From the NCBI GenBank assembly GCA_936450465.1, contig OW388297.1:27236387-27300386 (forward strand): DNA of 64,000 nucleotides. Direction: 5' to 3'. This document shows, piece by piece, positions 37,701-53,000 of the stretch. The notes under the pieces were generated by a model. That model saw nothing but the letters and a program-made list of their open reading frames with translations. It did no database searches and was not told where the DNA came from. Within the stretch, counting starts at the first letter, position 1. Each line of letters begins with the position of its first letter. A program made the position numbers and the translations under genes. This stretch comes from Gibbula magus. Its lineage: Eukaryota; Mollusca; Gastropoda; Trochida; Trochidae.

Positions 37701-38090
37701 GACCAAGGTGAGTCACTATATTACATAGTAGATATATAACTTGGGTTGAGGGCTCGGATAATGCTTGATAGAGTAATTTCAGAAGTAGCAGGTTCACGCT
37801 GAATTGTTACTGCAGAACAGAACATGGTAAAGTTTAGATTTAGTGTTTGAAATTCACTGAATTATGTAATTGTAAATTCAACTGACATCTTATCTTATAT
37901 TGTTAGATTTTGAAACGTTTCTCTAGATTATAACAACAATTGTTTAATAGTTCAACAATAACAGTATTCAGTTTTGACCTTATCTATAATAAGTTCATGT
38001 AATACATGTCCCGGGTACTTACTGCTGGGATCAGTATCAGACATACATCAAATGTGAACTTTTCTACATTGTTATTTTTGGATCCACAAG

Positions 38091-41000
38091 ACCTGGGAGG
38101 ACTCCATGCCGGAAGACGACCTGGGAGGACTCAATATCGGAGGAAGACCTGGGAAGACACCATGCCGGAGGAAGACCTGAGAGGACTCCATACTGGAGGA
38201 AGATCTGGAAGGACTCCATGCCGGAGGAAGACCTGGGATGACTCCATGCCGGAGGAAGACCTTTGAGGACTCCATGCCGGAGGATACCTGGGAGGATGTT
38301 GCTGGAAGAAGATCAGTGGGATACCCTGTCATGTGATGACCGAGGAAGGTATGAACCCTTTCTATTAAGAAAAACATTAATCAATGTTAATCTTTTCATA
38401 AATTCTTGAATGCTACAAAAGAAAGTCAAATGCACATATATTCTTTCTTTTTGATCTTGGAATCCAAAAGTAAGTTTAACTTTTACATTTCTTTAGTTTT
38501 CATATGCGATATATAATACTAAGCCTATTTAATTGGTAGAACTATTTTTTGCAGCATACAGCTAAACACATTCACAGCAAATGAATCTAAGCAATAAGTA
38601 CATTTTACAGAACCAGATGAAAACCGGAGGAAGACCTGGGAGGAATCCATACCGGAGGAAGACCTGGGAGGACGATGTGGGAGGATTCCATGCCGGAGGA
38701 AAACCTGGGAGATCTCCATGCCGGAGGAAGACCTGAGAGGACTCTATATCGGAGGAAGACCTGCGAGAACGACCTGGGAAGACTCCATGCCGGAGGAAGA
38801 CCTGGGAGCACTCCATGCAAGAGGAGGAAGACCTGGGAGCACTCCATGCCAGAGGAGGAAGACCTTGGAGGACACCATGCCGGAGGAAGACCTAAGAGGA
38901 CTCCATACCGGAGGATACCTGGGAGGAATCCATGCCGGAGGAAAACCTGGGAGAACTCTATGCCGGAGGAAGACCTGGGAATAGTCCATGCCGGAGGAAG
39001 ATATGGGAAGACGCCATGCCAGAGGAAGAACTGGGAGGACGTTGCTGGAAGAAGATCAGTGGGATACCCTGTCATGTGATGACCGAGGAAGGTATGAACC
39101 CTTTCTATTAAGAAAAACATTAATCAATGTTAATCTTTTCATAAATTCTTGAATGCTACAAAAGAATGTCAAATGCACATATATTCTTTCTTTTTGATCT
39201 TAGAATCCAAAAGTAAGTTAAACTTTTACATTTCTTTGGTTTTCATATGCGATATATAAACTGTATATTGCACAACTGCAGTTAATGTATTAAATCATTA
39301 ATTAGATGTGAACACTGAAATTATCATTAACTGAAATTTAAAGACGTAAGTGTTATGTTTGTATGATATGAGCTGCTGACTTCAATTTTCTTATTAGGTT
39401 GTAACTATACTTCAAAATTTATCACGAATGGTTTGATTTAGATGAAACTGTTACATTTTGTTGACAACCCTTCAGAAATTGTCATTAGTTTATCCAATTA
39501 ATGTTTGCTGATTGTAAGTTGACATTATTAGATTAAATTTCTATTACAGATCTTATCGAAAGTTTAAAAATTTCAGAATTAAATTATCTTTGACCGCTAG
39601 AAGACTTTATATATTATATTCAGCTAAGAGGACATGACTATATAAGCTAGGCTACCTATAGTACATGTGCTTTACATGAAATAATACTAAGCCTATTTAA
39701 TTGCTAGAACTATTTTTGCAGCATACAGCTAACCACATTCACAGGAAATGAATCTAAGCAATAAGTACATTTTACAGGACCAGATTAAGACCGGAGGAAG
39801 ACCTGGGAGGACTCCATATCGGAGGAAGACCTGCGAGGACGACCTGGGAGGATTCCATGCCGGAGGAAGACTCCATGCCGGAGGAAGACTCCATACCGGA
39901 GGAAGACCTGGGAGCACTCCATGCCAGAGGAGGAAGACCTGGGAGCACTCCATGCCAGAGGAGGAAGACCTATGAGGACTCCATGCCGGAGGAAGAACTG
40001 GGAGGACGTTGCTGGAAGAAGATCAGTTGGATACCCTGTCATGTGATGACCGAGGAAGGCATGAACCCTTTCTATTAAGAAAAACATTAATCTATGTTAA
40101 TCTTTTCATAAATTCTTGAATGCTACAAAAGAATGTCAAATGCACATATATTCTTTCTTTTTTATCTTAGAATCCAAAAGTAAGTTAAACTTTTACATTT
40201 CTTTGGTTTTCATATGCGATATATAAACTGTATATTGCACAACTGCAGTTAATGTATTAAATCATTAATTAGATGTGAACACTGAAATTATCATTAACTG
40301 AAATTTAAAGACGTAAGTGTTATGTTTGTATGATATGAGCTGCTGACTTCAATTTTCTTATTAGGTTGTGACTACTTCAAAATTTATCACGAATGGTTTG
40401 ATTTAGATTAAACTGTTACATTTTGTTGACAACCCTTCAGAAATTGTCATTAGTTTATCCAATTAATGTTTGCTGATTGTAAGTTGACATTATTAGATTA
40501 AATTTCTATTACAGATCTTATCGAAAGTTTAAAAATTTCAGAATTAAATTATCTTTGACCGCTAGAAGACTTTATATATTATATTCAGCTAAGAGGACAT
40601 GACTAAGCTAGGCTACCTATAGTACATGTGCTTTACATGAAATAATACTAAGCCTATTTAATTGCTAGAACTATTTTTGCAGCATACAGCTAACCACATT
40701 CACAGGAAATGAATCTAAGCAATAAGTACATTTTACAGGACCAGATGAAGACCGGAGGAAGACCTGGGAGGACTCCATATAGGAGGAAGACCTGGGAGGA
40801 CGACCTGGGAGGATTCCATGCCGGAGGAAGACTCCATGCCGGAGGAAGACTCCATGCCGGAGGAAGACTCCATGCCGGAGGAAGACTCCATGCCGGAGGA
40901 AGACCTGGGAGCACTCCATGCCAGAGGAGGAAGACCTGGGAGCACTCCATGCCAGAGGAGGAAGACCTTTGAGGACACCATGGCGGAGGAAGACCTAAGA

Positions 41001-44000
41001 GGACTCCATACCGGAGGTAGGCCTGGGAGGAATGCATGCTGGAGGAAAACCTGGGAGGACTCCATGCCGGCGGAAGACCTGGGAGTACTCCATGCCGAAG
41101 GAAGACCCGGGAAGACAACATGCCGGAGGAAGAACTGGGAGGACGTTGCTGGAAGAAGATCAGTTGGATACCCTGTCATGTGATGACCGAGGAAGGTATG
41201 AACCCTTTCTATTAAGAAAAACATTAATCAATGTTAATCTTTTCATAAATTCTTGAATGCTACAAAAGAATGTCAAATGCACATATATTCTTTCTTTTTG
41301 ATCTTAGAATCCAAAAGTAAGTTAAACTTTTACATTTCTTTGGTTTTCATATGCGATATATAAACTGTATATTGCACAACTGCAGTTAATGTATTAAATC
41401 ATTAATTAGATGTGAACACTGAAATTATCATTAACTGAAATTTAAAGACGTAAGTGTTATGTTTGTATGATATGAGCTGCTGACTTCAATTTTCTTATTA
41501 GGTTGTAACTATACTTCAAAATTTATCACGAATGGTTTGATTTAGATGAAACTGTTACATTTTGTTGACGACCCTTCAGAAATTGTCATTAGTTTATCCA
41601 ATTAATGTTTGCTGATTGTAAGTTGACATTATTAGATTAAATTTCTATTACAGATCTTATCGAAAGTTTAAAAATTTCAGAATTAAATTATCTTTGACCG
41701 CTAGAAGACTTTATATATTATATTCAGCTAAGAGGACATGACTATATAAGCTAGGCTACCTATAGTACATGTGCTTTACATGAAATAATACTAAGCCTAT
41801 TTAATTGCTAGAACTATTTTTGCAGCATACAGCTAACCACATTCACAGGAAATGAATCTAAGCAATAAGTACATTTTACAGGACCAGATGAAGACCGGAG
41901 GAAGACCTGGGAGGACTCCATATAGGAGGAAGACCTGGGAGGACGACCTGGGAGGATTCCATGCCGGAGGAAGACTCCATGCCGGAGGAAGACTCCATGC
42001 CGGAGGAAGACTCCATGCCGGAGGAAGACTCCATGCCGGAGGAAGACCTGGGAGCACTCCATGCCAGAGGAGGAAGACCTGGGAGCACTCCATGCCAGAG
42101 GAGGAAGACCTTTGAGGACACCATGGCGGAGGAAGACCTAAGAGGACTCCATACCGGAGGTAGGCCTGGGAGGAATGCATGCTGGAGGAAAACCTGGGAG
42201 GACTCCATGCCGGCGGAAGACCTGGGAGTACTCCATGCCGAAGGAAGACCCGGGAAGACAACATGCCGGAGGAAGAACTGGGAGGACGTTGCTGGAAGAT
42301 CAGTTGGATACCCTGTCATGTGATGACCGAGGAAGGTATGAACCCTTTCTATTAAGAAAAACATTAATCAATGTTAATCTTTTCATAAATTCTTGAATGC
42401 TACAAAAGAATGTCAAATGCACATATATTCTTTCTTTTTGATCTTAGAATCCAAAAGTAAGTTAAACTTTTACATTTCTTTGGTTTTCATATGCGATATA
42501 TAAACTGTATATTGCACAACTGCAGTTAATGTATTAAATCATTAATTAGATGTGAACACTGAAATTATCATTAACTGAAATTTAAAGACGTAAGTGTTAT
42601 GTTTGTATGATATGAGCTGCTGACTTCAATTTTCTTATTAGGTTGTAACTATACTTCAAAATTTATCACGAATGGTTTGATTTAGATGAAACTGTTACAT
42701 TTTGTTGACGACCCTTCAGAAATTGTCATTAGTTTATCCAATTAATGTTTGCTGATTGTAAGTTGACATTATTAGATTAAATTTCTATTACAGATCTTAT
42801 CGAAAGTTTAAAAATTTCAGAATTAAATTATCTTTGACCGCTAGAAGACTTTATATATTATATTCAGCTAAGAGGACATGACTATATAAGCTAGGCTACC
42901 TATAGTACATGTGCTTTACATGAAATAATACTAAGCCTATTTAATTGCTAGAACTATTTTTGCAGCATACAGCTAACCACATTCACAGGAAATGAATCTA
43001 AGCAATAAGTACATTTTACAGGACCAGATGAAGACCGGAGGAAGACCTGGGAGGACTCCATATCGGAGGAAGACCTGCGAGGACGACCTGGGAGGATTCC
43101 ATGCCGGAGGAAGACTCCATGCCGGAGGAAGACTCCATACCGGAGGAAGACCTGGGAGCACTCCATGCCAGAGGAGGAAGACCTGGGAGCACTCCATGCC
43201 AGAGGAGGAAGACCTTTGAGGACACCATGCCGGAGGAAGACCTAAGAGGACTCCATACCGGAGGTAGACCTGGGAGGAGTGCATGCCGGAGGAAAACCTG
43301 GGAGGACTCCATGCCGAAGGAAGACCTGGGAAGACAACATGCCGGAGGAAGACCTGAGAGGACTCCATGTCGGAGGAAGAACTGGGAGGACGTTGCTGGA
43401 AGAAGATCAGTGGGATACCCTGTCATGTGATGACCGAGGAAGGTATGAACCCTTTCTATTAAGAAAAACATTAATCAATGTTAATCATTTCATAAATTCT
43501 TGAATGCTACAAAAGAATGTCAAATGCACATATATTCTTTCTTTTTGATCTTAGAATCCAAAAGTAAGTTAAACTTTTACATTTCTTTGGTTTTCATATG
43601 CGATATATAAACTGTATATTGCACAACTGCAGTTAATGTATTAAATCATTAATTAGATGTGAACACTGAAATTATCATTAACTGAAATTTAAAGACGTAA
43701 GTGTTATGTTTGTATGATATGAGCTGCTGACTTCAATTTTCTTATTAGGTTGTGACTACTTCAAAATTTATCACGAATGGTTTGATTTAGATTAAACTGT
43801 TACATTTTGTTGACAACCCTTCAGAAATTGTCATTAGTTTATCCAATTAATGTTTGCTGATTGTAAGTTGACATTATTAGATTAAATTTCTATTACAGAT
43901 CTTATCGAAAGTTTAAAAATTTCAGAATTAAATTATCTTTGACCGCTAGAAGACTTTATATATTATATTCAGCTAAGAGGACATGACTATATAAGCTAGG

Positions 44001-47000
44001 CTACCTATAGTACATGTGCTTTACATGAAATAATACTAAGCCTATTTAATTGCTAGAACTATTTTTGCAGCATACAGCTAACCACATTCACAGGAAATGA
44101 ATCTAAGCAATAAGTACATTTTACAGGACAAGATGAAGACCGGAGGAAGACCTGGGAGGACTCCATATCGGAGGAAGACCTGCGAGGACGACCTGGGAGG
44201 ATTCCATGCCGGAGGAAGACTCCATGCCGGAGGAAGACTCCATGCCGGAGGAAGACCTGGGAGCACTCCATGCCAGAGGAGGAAGACCTTTGAGGACACC
44301 ATGCCGGAGGAAGACCTAAGAGGACTCCATACCGGAGGTAGACCTGGGAGGAGTGCATGCCGGAGGAAAACCTGGGAGGACTCCATGTCGGAGGAAGACC
44401 TGGGAAGACAACATGCCGGAGGAAGACCTGAGAGGACTCCATGTCGGAGGAAGAACTGGGAGGACGTTGCTGGAAGAAGATCAGTGGGATACCCTGTCAT
44501 GTGATGACCGAGGAAGGTATGAACCCTTTCTATTAAGAAAAACATTAATCAATGTTAATCATTTCATAAATTCTTGAATGCTACAAAAGAATGTCAAATG
44601 CACATATATTCTTTCTTTTTGATCTTAGAATCCAAAAGTAAGTTAAACTTTTACATTTCTTTGGTTTTCATATGCGATATATAAACTGTATATTGCACAA
44701 CTGCAGTTAATGTATTAAATCATTAATTAGATGTGAACACTGAAATTATTATTAACTGAAATTTAAAGACGTAAGTGTTATGTTTGTATGATATGAGCTG
44801 CTGACTTCAATTTTCTTATTAGGTTGTGACTACTTCAAAATTTATCACGAATGGTTTGATTTAGATTAAACTGTTACATTTTGTTGACAACCCTTCAGAA
44901 ATTGTCATTAGTTTATCCAATTAATGTTTGCTGATTGTAAGTTGACATTATTAGATTAAATTTCTATTACAGATCTTATCGAAAGTTTAAAAATTTCAGA
45001 ATTAAATTATCTTTGACCGCTAGAAGACTTTATATATTATATTCAGCTAAGAGGACATGACTAAGCTAGGCTACCTATAGTACATGTGCTTTACATGAAA
45101 TAATACTAAGCCTATTTAATTGCTAGAACTATTTTTGCAGCATACAGCTAACCACATTCACAGGAAATGAAACTAAGCAATAAGTACATTTTACAGGACC
45201 AGATGAAGACCGGAGGAAGACCTGGGAGGACTCCATATAGGAGGAAGACCTGCGAGGACGACCTGGGAGGATTCCATGCCGGAGGAAGACTCCATGCCGG
45301 AGGAAGACTCCATGCCGGAGGAAGACTCCATGCCGGAGGAAGACTCCATGCCGGAGGAAGACCTGGGAGCACTCCATGCCAGAGGATGAAGACCTTTGAG
45401 GACACCATGCCGGAGGAAGACCTAAGAGGACTCCATACCGGAGGTAGACCTGGGAGGAGTGCATGCTGGCGGAAGACCTGGGAGTACTCCATGCCGAAGG
45501 AAGACCTGGGAAGACAACATGCCGGAGGAAGACCTGAGAGGACTCCATGCCGGAGGAAGAACTGGGAGGACGTTGCTGGAAGAAGATCAGTGGGATACCC
45601 TGTCATGTGATGACCGAGGAAGGTATGAACCCTTTCTATTAAGAAAAACATTAATCAATGTTAATCTTTTCATAAATTCTTGAATGCTACAAAAGAATGT
45701 CAAATGCACATATATTCTTTCTTTTTGATCTTAGAATCCAAAAGTAAGTTAAACTTTTACATTTCTTTGGTTTTCATATGCGATATATAAACTGTATATT
45801 GCACAACTGCAGTTAATGTATTAAATCATTAATTAGATGTGAACACTGAAATTATCATTAACTGAAATTTAAAGACGTAAGTGTTATGTTTGTATGATAT
45901 GAGCTGCTGACTTCAATTTTCTTATTAGGTTGTGACTACTTCAAAATTTATCACGAATGGTTTGATTTAGATTAAACTGTTACATTTTGTTGACAACCCT
46001 TCAGAAATTGTCATTAGTTTATCCAATTAATGTTTGCTGATTGTAAGTTGACATTATTAGATTAAATTTCTATTACAGATCTTATCGAAAGTTTAAAAAT
46101 TTTAGAATTAAATTATCTTTGACCGCTAGAAGACTTTATATATTATATTCAGCTAAGAGGACATGACTAAGCTAGGCTACCTATAGTACATGTGCTTTAC
46201 ATGAAATAATACTAAGCCTATTTAATTGCTAGAACTATTTTTGCAGCATACAGCTAACCACATTCACAGGAAATGAAACTAAGCAATAAGTACATTTTAC
46301 AGGACCAGATGAAGACCGGAGGAAGACCTGGGAGGACTCCATATAGGAGGAAGACCTGCGAGGACGACCTGGGAGGATTCCATGCCGGAGGAAGACTCCA
46401 TGCCGGAGGAAGACTCCATACCGGAGGAAGACCTGGGAGCACTCCATGCCAGAGGATGAAGACCTTTGAGGACACCATGCCGGAGGAAGACCTAAGAGGA
46501 CTCCATACCGGAGGTAGACCTGGGAGGAGTGCATGCTGGAGGAAAACCTGGGAGGACTCCATGCCGAAGGAAGACCTGGGAAGACAACATGCCGGAGGAA
46601 GACCTGAGAGGACTCCATGTCGGAGGAAGAACTGGGAGGACGTTGCTGGAAGAAGATCAGTGGGATACCCTGTCATGTGATGACCGAGGAAGGTATGAAC
46701 CCTTTCTATTAAGAAAAACATTAATCAATGTTAATCTTTTCATAAATTCTTGAATGCTACAAAAGAATGTCAAATGCACATATATTCTTTCTTTTTGATC
46801 TTAGAATCCAAAAGTAAGTTAAACTTTTACATTTCTTTGGTTTTCATATGCGATATATAAACTGTATATTGCACAACTGCAGTTAATGTATTAAATCATT
46901 AATTAGATGTGAACACTGAAATTATCATTAACTGAAATTTAAAGACGTAAGTGTTATGTTTGTATGATATGAGCTGCTGACTTCAATTTTCTTATTAGGT

Positions 47001-50000
47001 TGTGACTACTTCAAAATTTATCGCGAATGGTTTGATTTAGATTAAACTGTTACATTTTGTTGACAACCCTTCAGAAATTGTCATTAGTTTATCCAATTAA
47101 TGTTTGCTGATTGTAAGTTGACATTATTAGATTAAATTTCTATTACAGATCTTATCGAAAGTTTAAAAATTTCAGAATTAAATTATCTTTGACCGCTAGA
47201 AGACTTTATATATTATATTCAGCTAAGAGTACATGACTATATAAGCTAGGCTACCTATAGTACATGTGCTTTACATGAAATAATACTAAGCCTTTTTAAT
47301 TGCTAGAACTATTTTTGCAGCATACAGCTAACCACATTCACAGGAAATGAATCTAAGCAATAAGTACATTTTACAGGACCAGATGAAGACCGGAGGAAGA
47401 CCTGGGAGGACTCCATATCGGAGGAAGACCTGCGAGGACGACCTGGGAGGATTCCATGCCGGAGGAAGACTCCATGCCGGAGGAAGACTCCATGCCGGAT
47501 GAAGACCTGGGAGCACTCCATGCCAGAGGAGGAAGACCTGGGAGCACTCCATGCCAGAGGAGGAAGACCTTTGAGGACACCATGCCGGAGGAAGACCTAA
47601 GAGGACTCCATACCGGAGGTAGACCTGGGAGGAGTGCATGCCGGAGGAAAACCTGGGAGGACTCCATGCCGAAGGAAGACCTGGGAAGACAACATGCCGG
47701 AGGAAGACCTGAGAGGACTCCATGTCGGAGGAAGAACTGGGAGGACGTTGCTGGAAGAAGATCAGTGGGATACCCTGTCATGTGATGACCGAGGAAGGTA
47801 TGAACCCTTTCTATTATGAAAAACATTAATCAATGTTAATCATTTCATAATTCTTGAATGCTACAAAAGAATGTCAAATGCACATATATTCTTTCTTTTT
47901 GATCTTAGAATCCAAAAGTAAGTTAAACTTTTACATTTCTTTGGTTTTCATATGCGATATATAAACTGTATATTGCACAACTGCAGTTAATGTATTAAAT
48001 CATTAATTAGATGTGAACACTGAAATTATCATTAACTGAAATTTAAAGACGTAAGTGTTATGTTTGTATGATATGAGCTGCTGACTTCAATTTTCTTATT
48101 AGGTTGTGACTACTTCAAAATTTATCACGAATGGTTTGATTTAGATTAAACTGTTACATTTTGTTGACAACCCTTCAGAAATTGTCATTAGTTTATCCAA
48201 TTAATGTTTGCTGATTGTAAGTTGACATTATTAGATTAAATTTCTATTACAGATCTTATCGAAAGTTTAAAAATTTCAGAATTAAATTATCTTTGACCGC
48301 TAGAAGACTTTATATATTATATTCAGCTAAGAGGACATGACTAAGCTAGGCTGCCTATAGTACATGTGCTTTACATGAAATAATACTAAGCCTATTTAAT
48401 TGCTAGAACTATTTTTGCAGCATACAGCTAAACACATTCACAGGAAATGAATCTAAGCAATAAGTACATTTTACAGGACCAGATGAAGACCGGAGGAAGA
48501 CCTGGGAGGACTCCATATCGGAGGAAGACCTGGGAGGACGACCTGGGAGGATTTCATGCCGGAGGAAGACTCCATGCGGGAGGAAGACTCCATGCCGGAT
48601 GAAGACCTGGGAGCACTCCATGCCAGAGGAGGAAGACCTGGGAGCACTCCATGCCAGAGGAGGAAGACCTTTGAGGACACCATGCCGGAGGAAGACCTAA
48701 GAGGACTCCATACCGGAGGTAGGCCTGGGAGGAATGCATGCTGGAGGAAAACCTGGGAGGACTCCATGCCGGCGGAAGACCTGGGAGGACTCCATGCCGG
48801 CGGAAGACCTGGGAGTACTCCATGCCGGAGGAAGAACTGGGAGGACGTTGCTGGAAGAAGATCAGTGGGATACCCTGTCATGTGATGACCGAGGAAGGTA
48901 TGAACCCTTTCTATTAAGAAAAACATTAATCAATGTTAATCTTTTCATAAATTATTGAATGCTACAAAAGAATGTCAAATGCACATATATTCTTTCTTTT
49001 TGATCTTAGAATCCAAAAGTAAGTTAAACTTTTACATTTCTTTGGTTTTCATATGCGATATATAAACTGTATATTGCACAACTGCAGTTAATGTATTAAA
49101 TCATTAATTAGATGTGAACACTGAAATTATCTTTAACTGAAATTTAAAGACGTAAGTGTTATGTTTGTATGATATGAGCTGCTGACTTCAATTTTCTTAT
49201 TAGGTTGTGACTACTTCAAAATTTATCACGAATGGTTTGATTTAGATGAAACTGTTACATTTTGTTGACAACCCTTCAGAAATTGTCATTAGTTTATCCA
49301 ATTAATGTTTGCTGATTGTAAGTTGACATTATTAGATTAAATTTCTATTACAGATCTTATCGAAAGTTTAAAAATTTCAGAATTAAATTATCTTTGACCG
49401 CTAGAAGACTTTATATATTATATTCAGCTAAGAGGACATGACTAAGCTAGGCTACCTATAGTACATGTGCTTTACATGAAATAATACTAAGCCTATTTAA
49501 TTGCTAGAACTATTTTTGCAGCATACAGCTAACCACATTCACAGGAAATGAATCTAAGCAATAAGTACATTTTACAGGACCAGAGGAAGACCGGATGAAG
49601 ACCTGGGAGGACTCCATATCAGAGGAAGACCTGAGAGGACGACCTGGGAGGAATCCATGCCGGAGGAAGACTCCATGCCGGAGGAAGACTCCATGCCGGA
49701 GGAAGACTCCATGCCGGAGGAAGACCTGGGAGCACTCCATGCCAGAGGAGGAAGACCTGGGAGCACTCCATGCCAGAGGAGGAAGACCTTTGAGGACACC
49801 ATGCCGGTGGAAGACCTAAGAGGACTCCATACCGGAGGTAGACCTGGGAGGAATGCATGCTGGAGGAAAACCTGGGAGGACTCCATGCTGGCGGAAGACC
49901 TGGGAGTACTCCATGCCGAAGGAAGACCTGGGAAGACAACATGCCGGAGGAAGACCTGAGAGGACTCCATGCCGGAGGAAGAACTGGGAGGACGTTGCTG

Positions 50001-53000
50001 GAAGATCAGTGGGATACCCTGTCATGTGATGACCGAGGAAGGTATGAACCCTTTCTATTAAGAAAAACATTAATCAATGTTAATCTTTTCATAAATTCTT
50101 GAATGCTACAAAAGAATGTCAAATGCACATATATTCTTTCTTTTTGATCTTAGAATCCAAAAGTAAGTTAAACTTTTACATTTCTTTGGTTTTCATATGC
50201 GATATATAAACTGTATATTGCACAACTGCAGTTAATGTATTAAATCATTAATTAGATGTGAACACTGAAATTATCATTAACTGAAATTTAAAGACGTAAG
50301 TGTTATGTTTGTATGATATGAGCTGCTGACTTCAATTTTCTTATTAGGTTGTGACTACTTCAAAATTTATCACGAATGGTTTGATTTAGATGAAACTGTT
50401 ACATTTTGTTGACAACCCTTCAGAAATTGTCATTAGTTTATCCAATTAATGTTTGCTGATTGTAAGTTGACATTATTAGATTAAATTTCTATTACAGATC
50501 TTATCGAAAGTTTAAACATTTCAGAATTAAATTATCTTTGACCGCTAGAAGACTTTATATATTATATTCAGCTAAGAGGACATGACTAAGCTAGGCTGCC
50601 TATAGTACATGTGCTTTACATGAAATAATACTAAGCCTATTTAATTGCTAGAACTATTTTTGCAGCATACAGCTAACCACATTCACAGGAAATGAATCTA
50701 AGCAATAAGTACATTTTACAGGACCAGATGAAGACCGGAGGAAGACCTGGGAGGACTCCATATAGGAGGAAGACCTGCGAGGACGACCTGGGAGGATTCC
50801 ATGCCGGAGGAAGACTCCATGCCGGAGGAAGACTCCATGCCGGAGGAAGACCTGGGAGCACTCCATGCCAGAGGAGGAAGACCTGGGAGCACTCCATGCC
50901 AGAGGAGGAAGACCTTTGAGGACACCATGCCGGAGGAAGACCTAAGAGGACTCCATACCGGAGGTAGACCTGGGAGGAGTGCATGCTGGAGGAAAACCTG
51001 GGAGGACTCCATGCCGAAGGAAGACCTGGGAAGACAACATGCCGGAGGAAGACCTGAGAGGACTCCATGTCGGAGGAAGAACTGGGAGGACGTTGCTGGA
51101 AGAAGATCAGTGGGATACCCTGTCATGTGATGACCGAGGAAGGTATGAACCCTTTCTATTAAGAAAAACATTAATCAATGTTAATCTTTTCATAAATTCT
51201 TGAATGCTACAAAAGAATGTCAAATGCACATATATTCTTTCTTTTTGATCTTAGAATCCAAAAGTAAGTTAAACTTTTACATTTCTTTGGTTTTCATATG
51301 CGATATATAAACTGTATATTGCACAACTGCAGTTAATGTATTAAATCATTAATTAGATGTGAACACTGAAATTATCATTAACTGAACTTTAAAGACGTAA
51401 GTGTTATGTTTGTATGATATGAGCTGCTGACTTCAATTTTCTTATTAGGTTGTGACTACTTCAAAATTTATCACGAATGGTTTGATTTAGATGAAACTGT
51501 TACATTTTGTTGACAACCCTTCAGAAATTGTCATTAGTTAATCCAATTAATGTTTGCTGATTGTAAGTTGACATTATTAGATTAAATTTCTATTACAGAT
51601 CTTATCGAAAGTTTAAAAATTTCAGAATTAAATTATCTTTGACCGCTAGAAGACTTTATATATTATATTCAGCTAAGAGGACATGACTAAGCTAGGCTAC
51701 CTATAGTACATGTGCTTTACATGAAATAATACTAAGCCTATTTAATTGCTAGAACTATTTTTGCAGCATACAGCTAACCACATTCACAGGAAATGAATCT
51801 AAGCAATAAGTACATTTTACAGGACCAGATGAAGACCGGAGGAAGACCTGGGAGGACTCCATATCGGAGGAAGACCTGGGAGGACGACCTGGGAGGATTC
51901 CATGCCGGAGGAAGACTCCATGCCGGAGGAAGACTCCATGCCGGAGGAAGACCTGGGAGCACTCCATGCCAGAGGAGGAAGACCTTTGGAGCACTCCATG
52001 CCAGAGGAGGAAGACCTTTGAGGACACCATGCCGGAGGAAGACCTAAGAGGACTCCATACCGGAGGTAGACCTGGGAGGAATGCATGCTGGAGGAAAACC
52101 TGGGAGGACTCCATGCTGGCGGAAGACCTGGGAGTACTCCATGCCGAAGGAAGACCTGGGAAGACAACATGCCGGAGGAAGACCTGAGAGGACTCCATGC
52201 CGGAGGAAGACCTTTGAGGACTCCATGGCGGAGGAAGAACTGGGAGGACGTTGCTGGAAGAAGATCAGTGGGATACCCTGTCATGTGATGACCGAGGAAG
52301 GTATGAACCCTTTCTATTAAGAAAAGCATTAATCAATGTTAATCTTTTCATAAATTATTGAATGCTACAAAAGAATGTCAAATGCACATATATTCTTTCT
52401 TTTTGATCTTAGAATCCAAAAGTAAGTTAAACTTTTACATTTCTTTGGTTTTCATATGCGATATATAAACTGTATATTGCACAACTGCAGTTAATGTATT
52501 AAATCATTAATTAGATGTGAACACTGAAATTATCATTAACTGAAATTTAAAGACGTAAGTGTTATGTTTGTATGATATGAGCTGCTGACTTCAATTTTCT
52601 TATTAGGTTGTGACTACTTCAAAATTTATCACGAATGGTTTGATTTAGATGAAACTGTTACATTTTGTTGACAACCCTTCAGAAATTGTCATTAGTTTAT
52701 CCAATTAATGTTTGCTGATTGTAAGTTGACATTATTAGATTAAATTTCTATTACAGATCTTATCGAAAGTTTAAAAATTTCAGAATTAAATTATCTTTGA
52801 CCGCTAGAAGACTTTATATATTATATTCAGCTAAGAGGACATGACTAAGCTAGGCTACCTATAATACATGTGCTTTACATGAAATAATACTAAGCCTATT
52901 TAATTGCTAGAACTATTTTTGCAGCATACAGCTAACCACATTCACAGGAAATGAATCTAAGCAATAAGTACATTTTACAGGACCAGATGAAGACCGGAGG

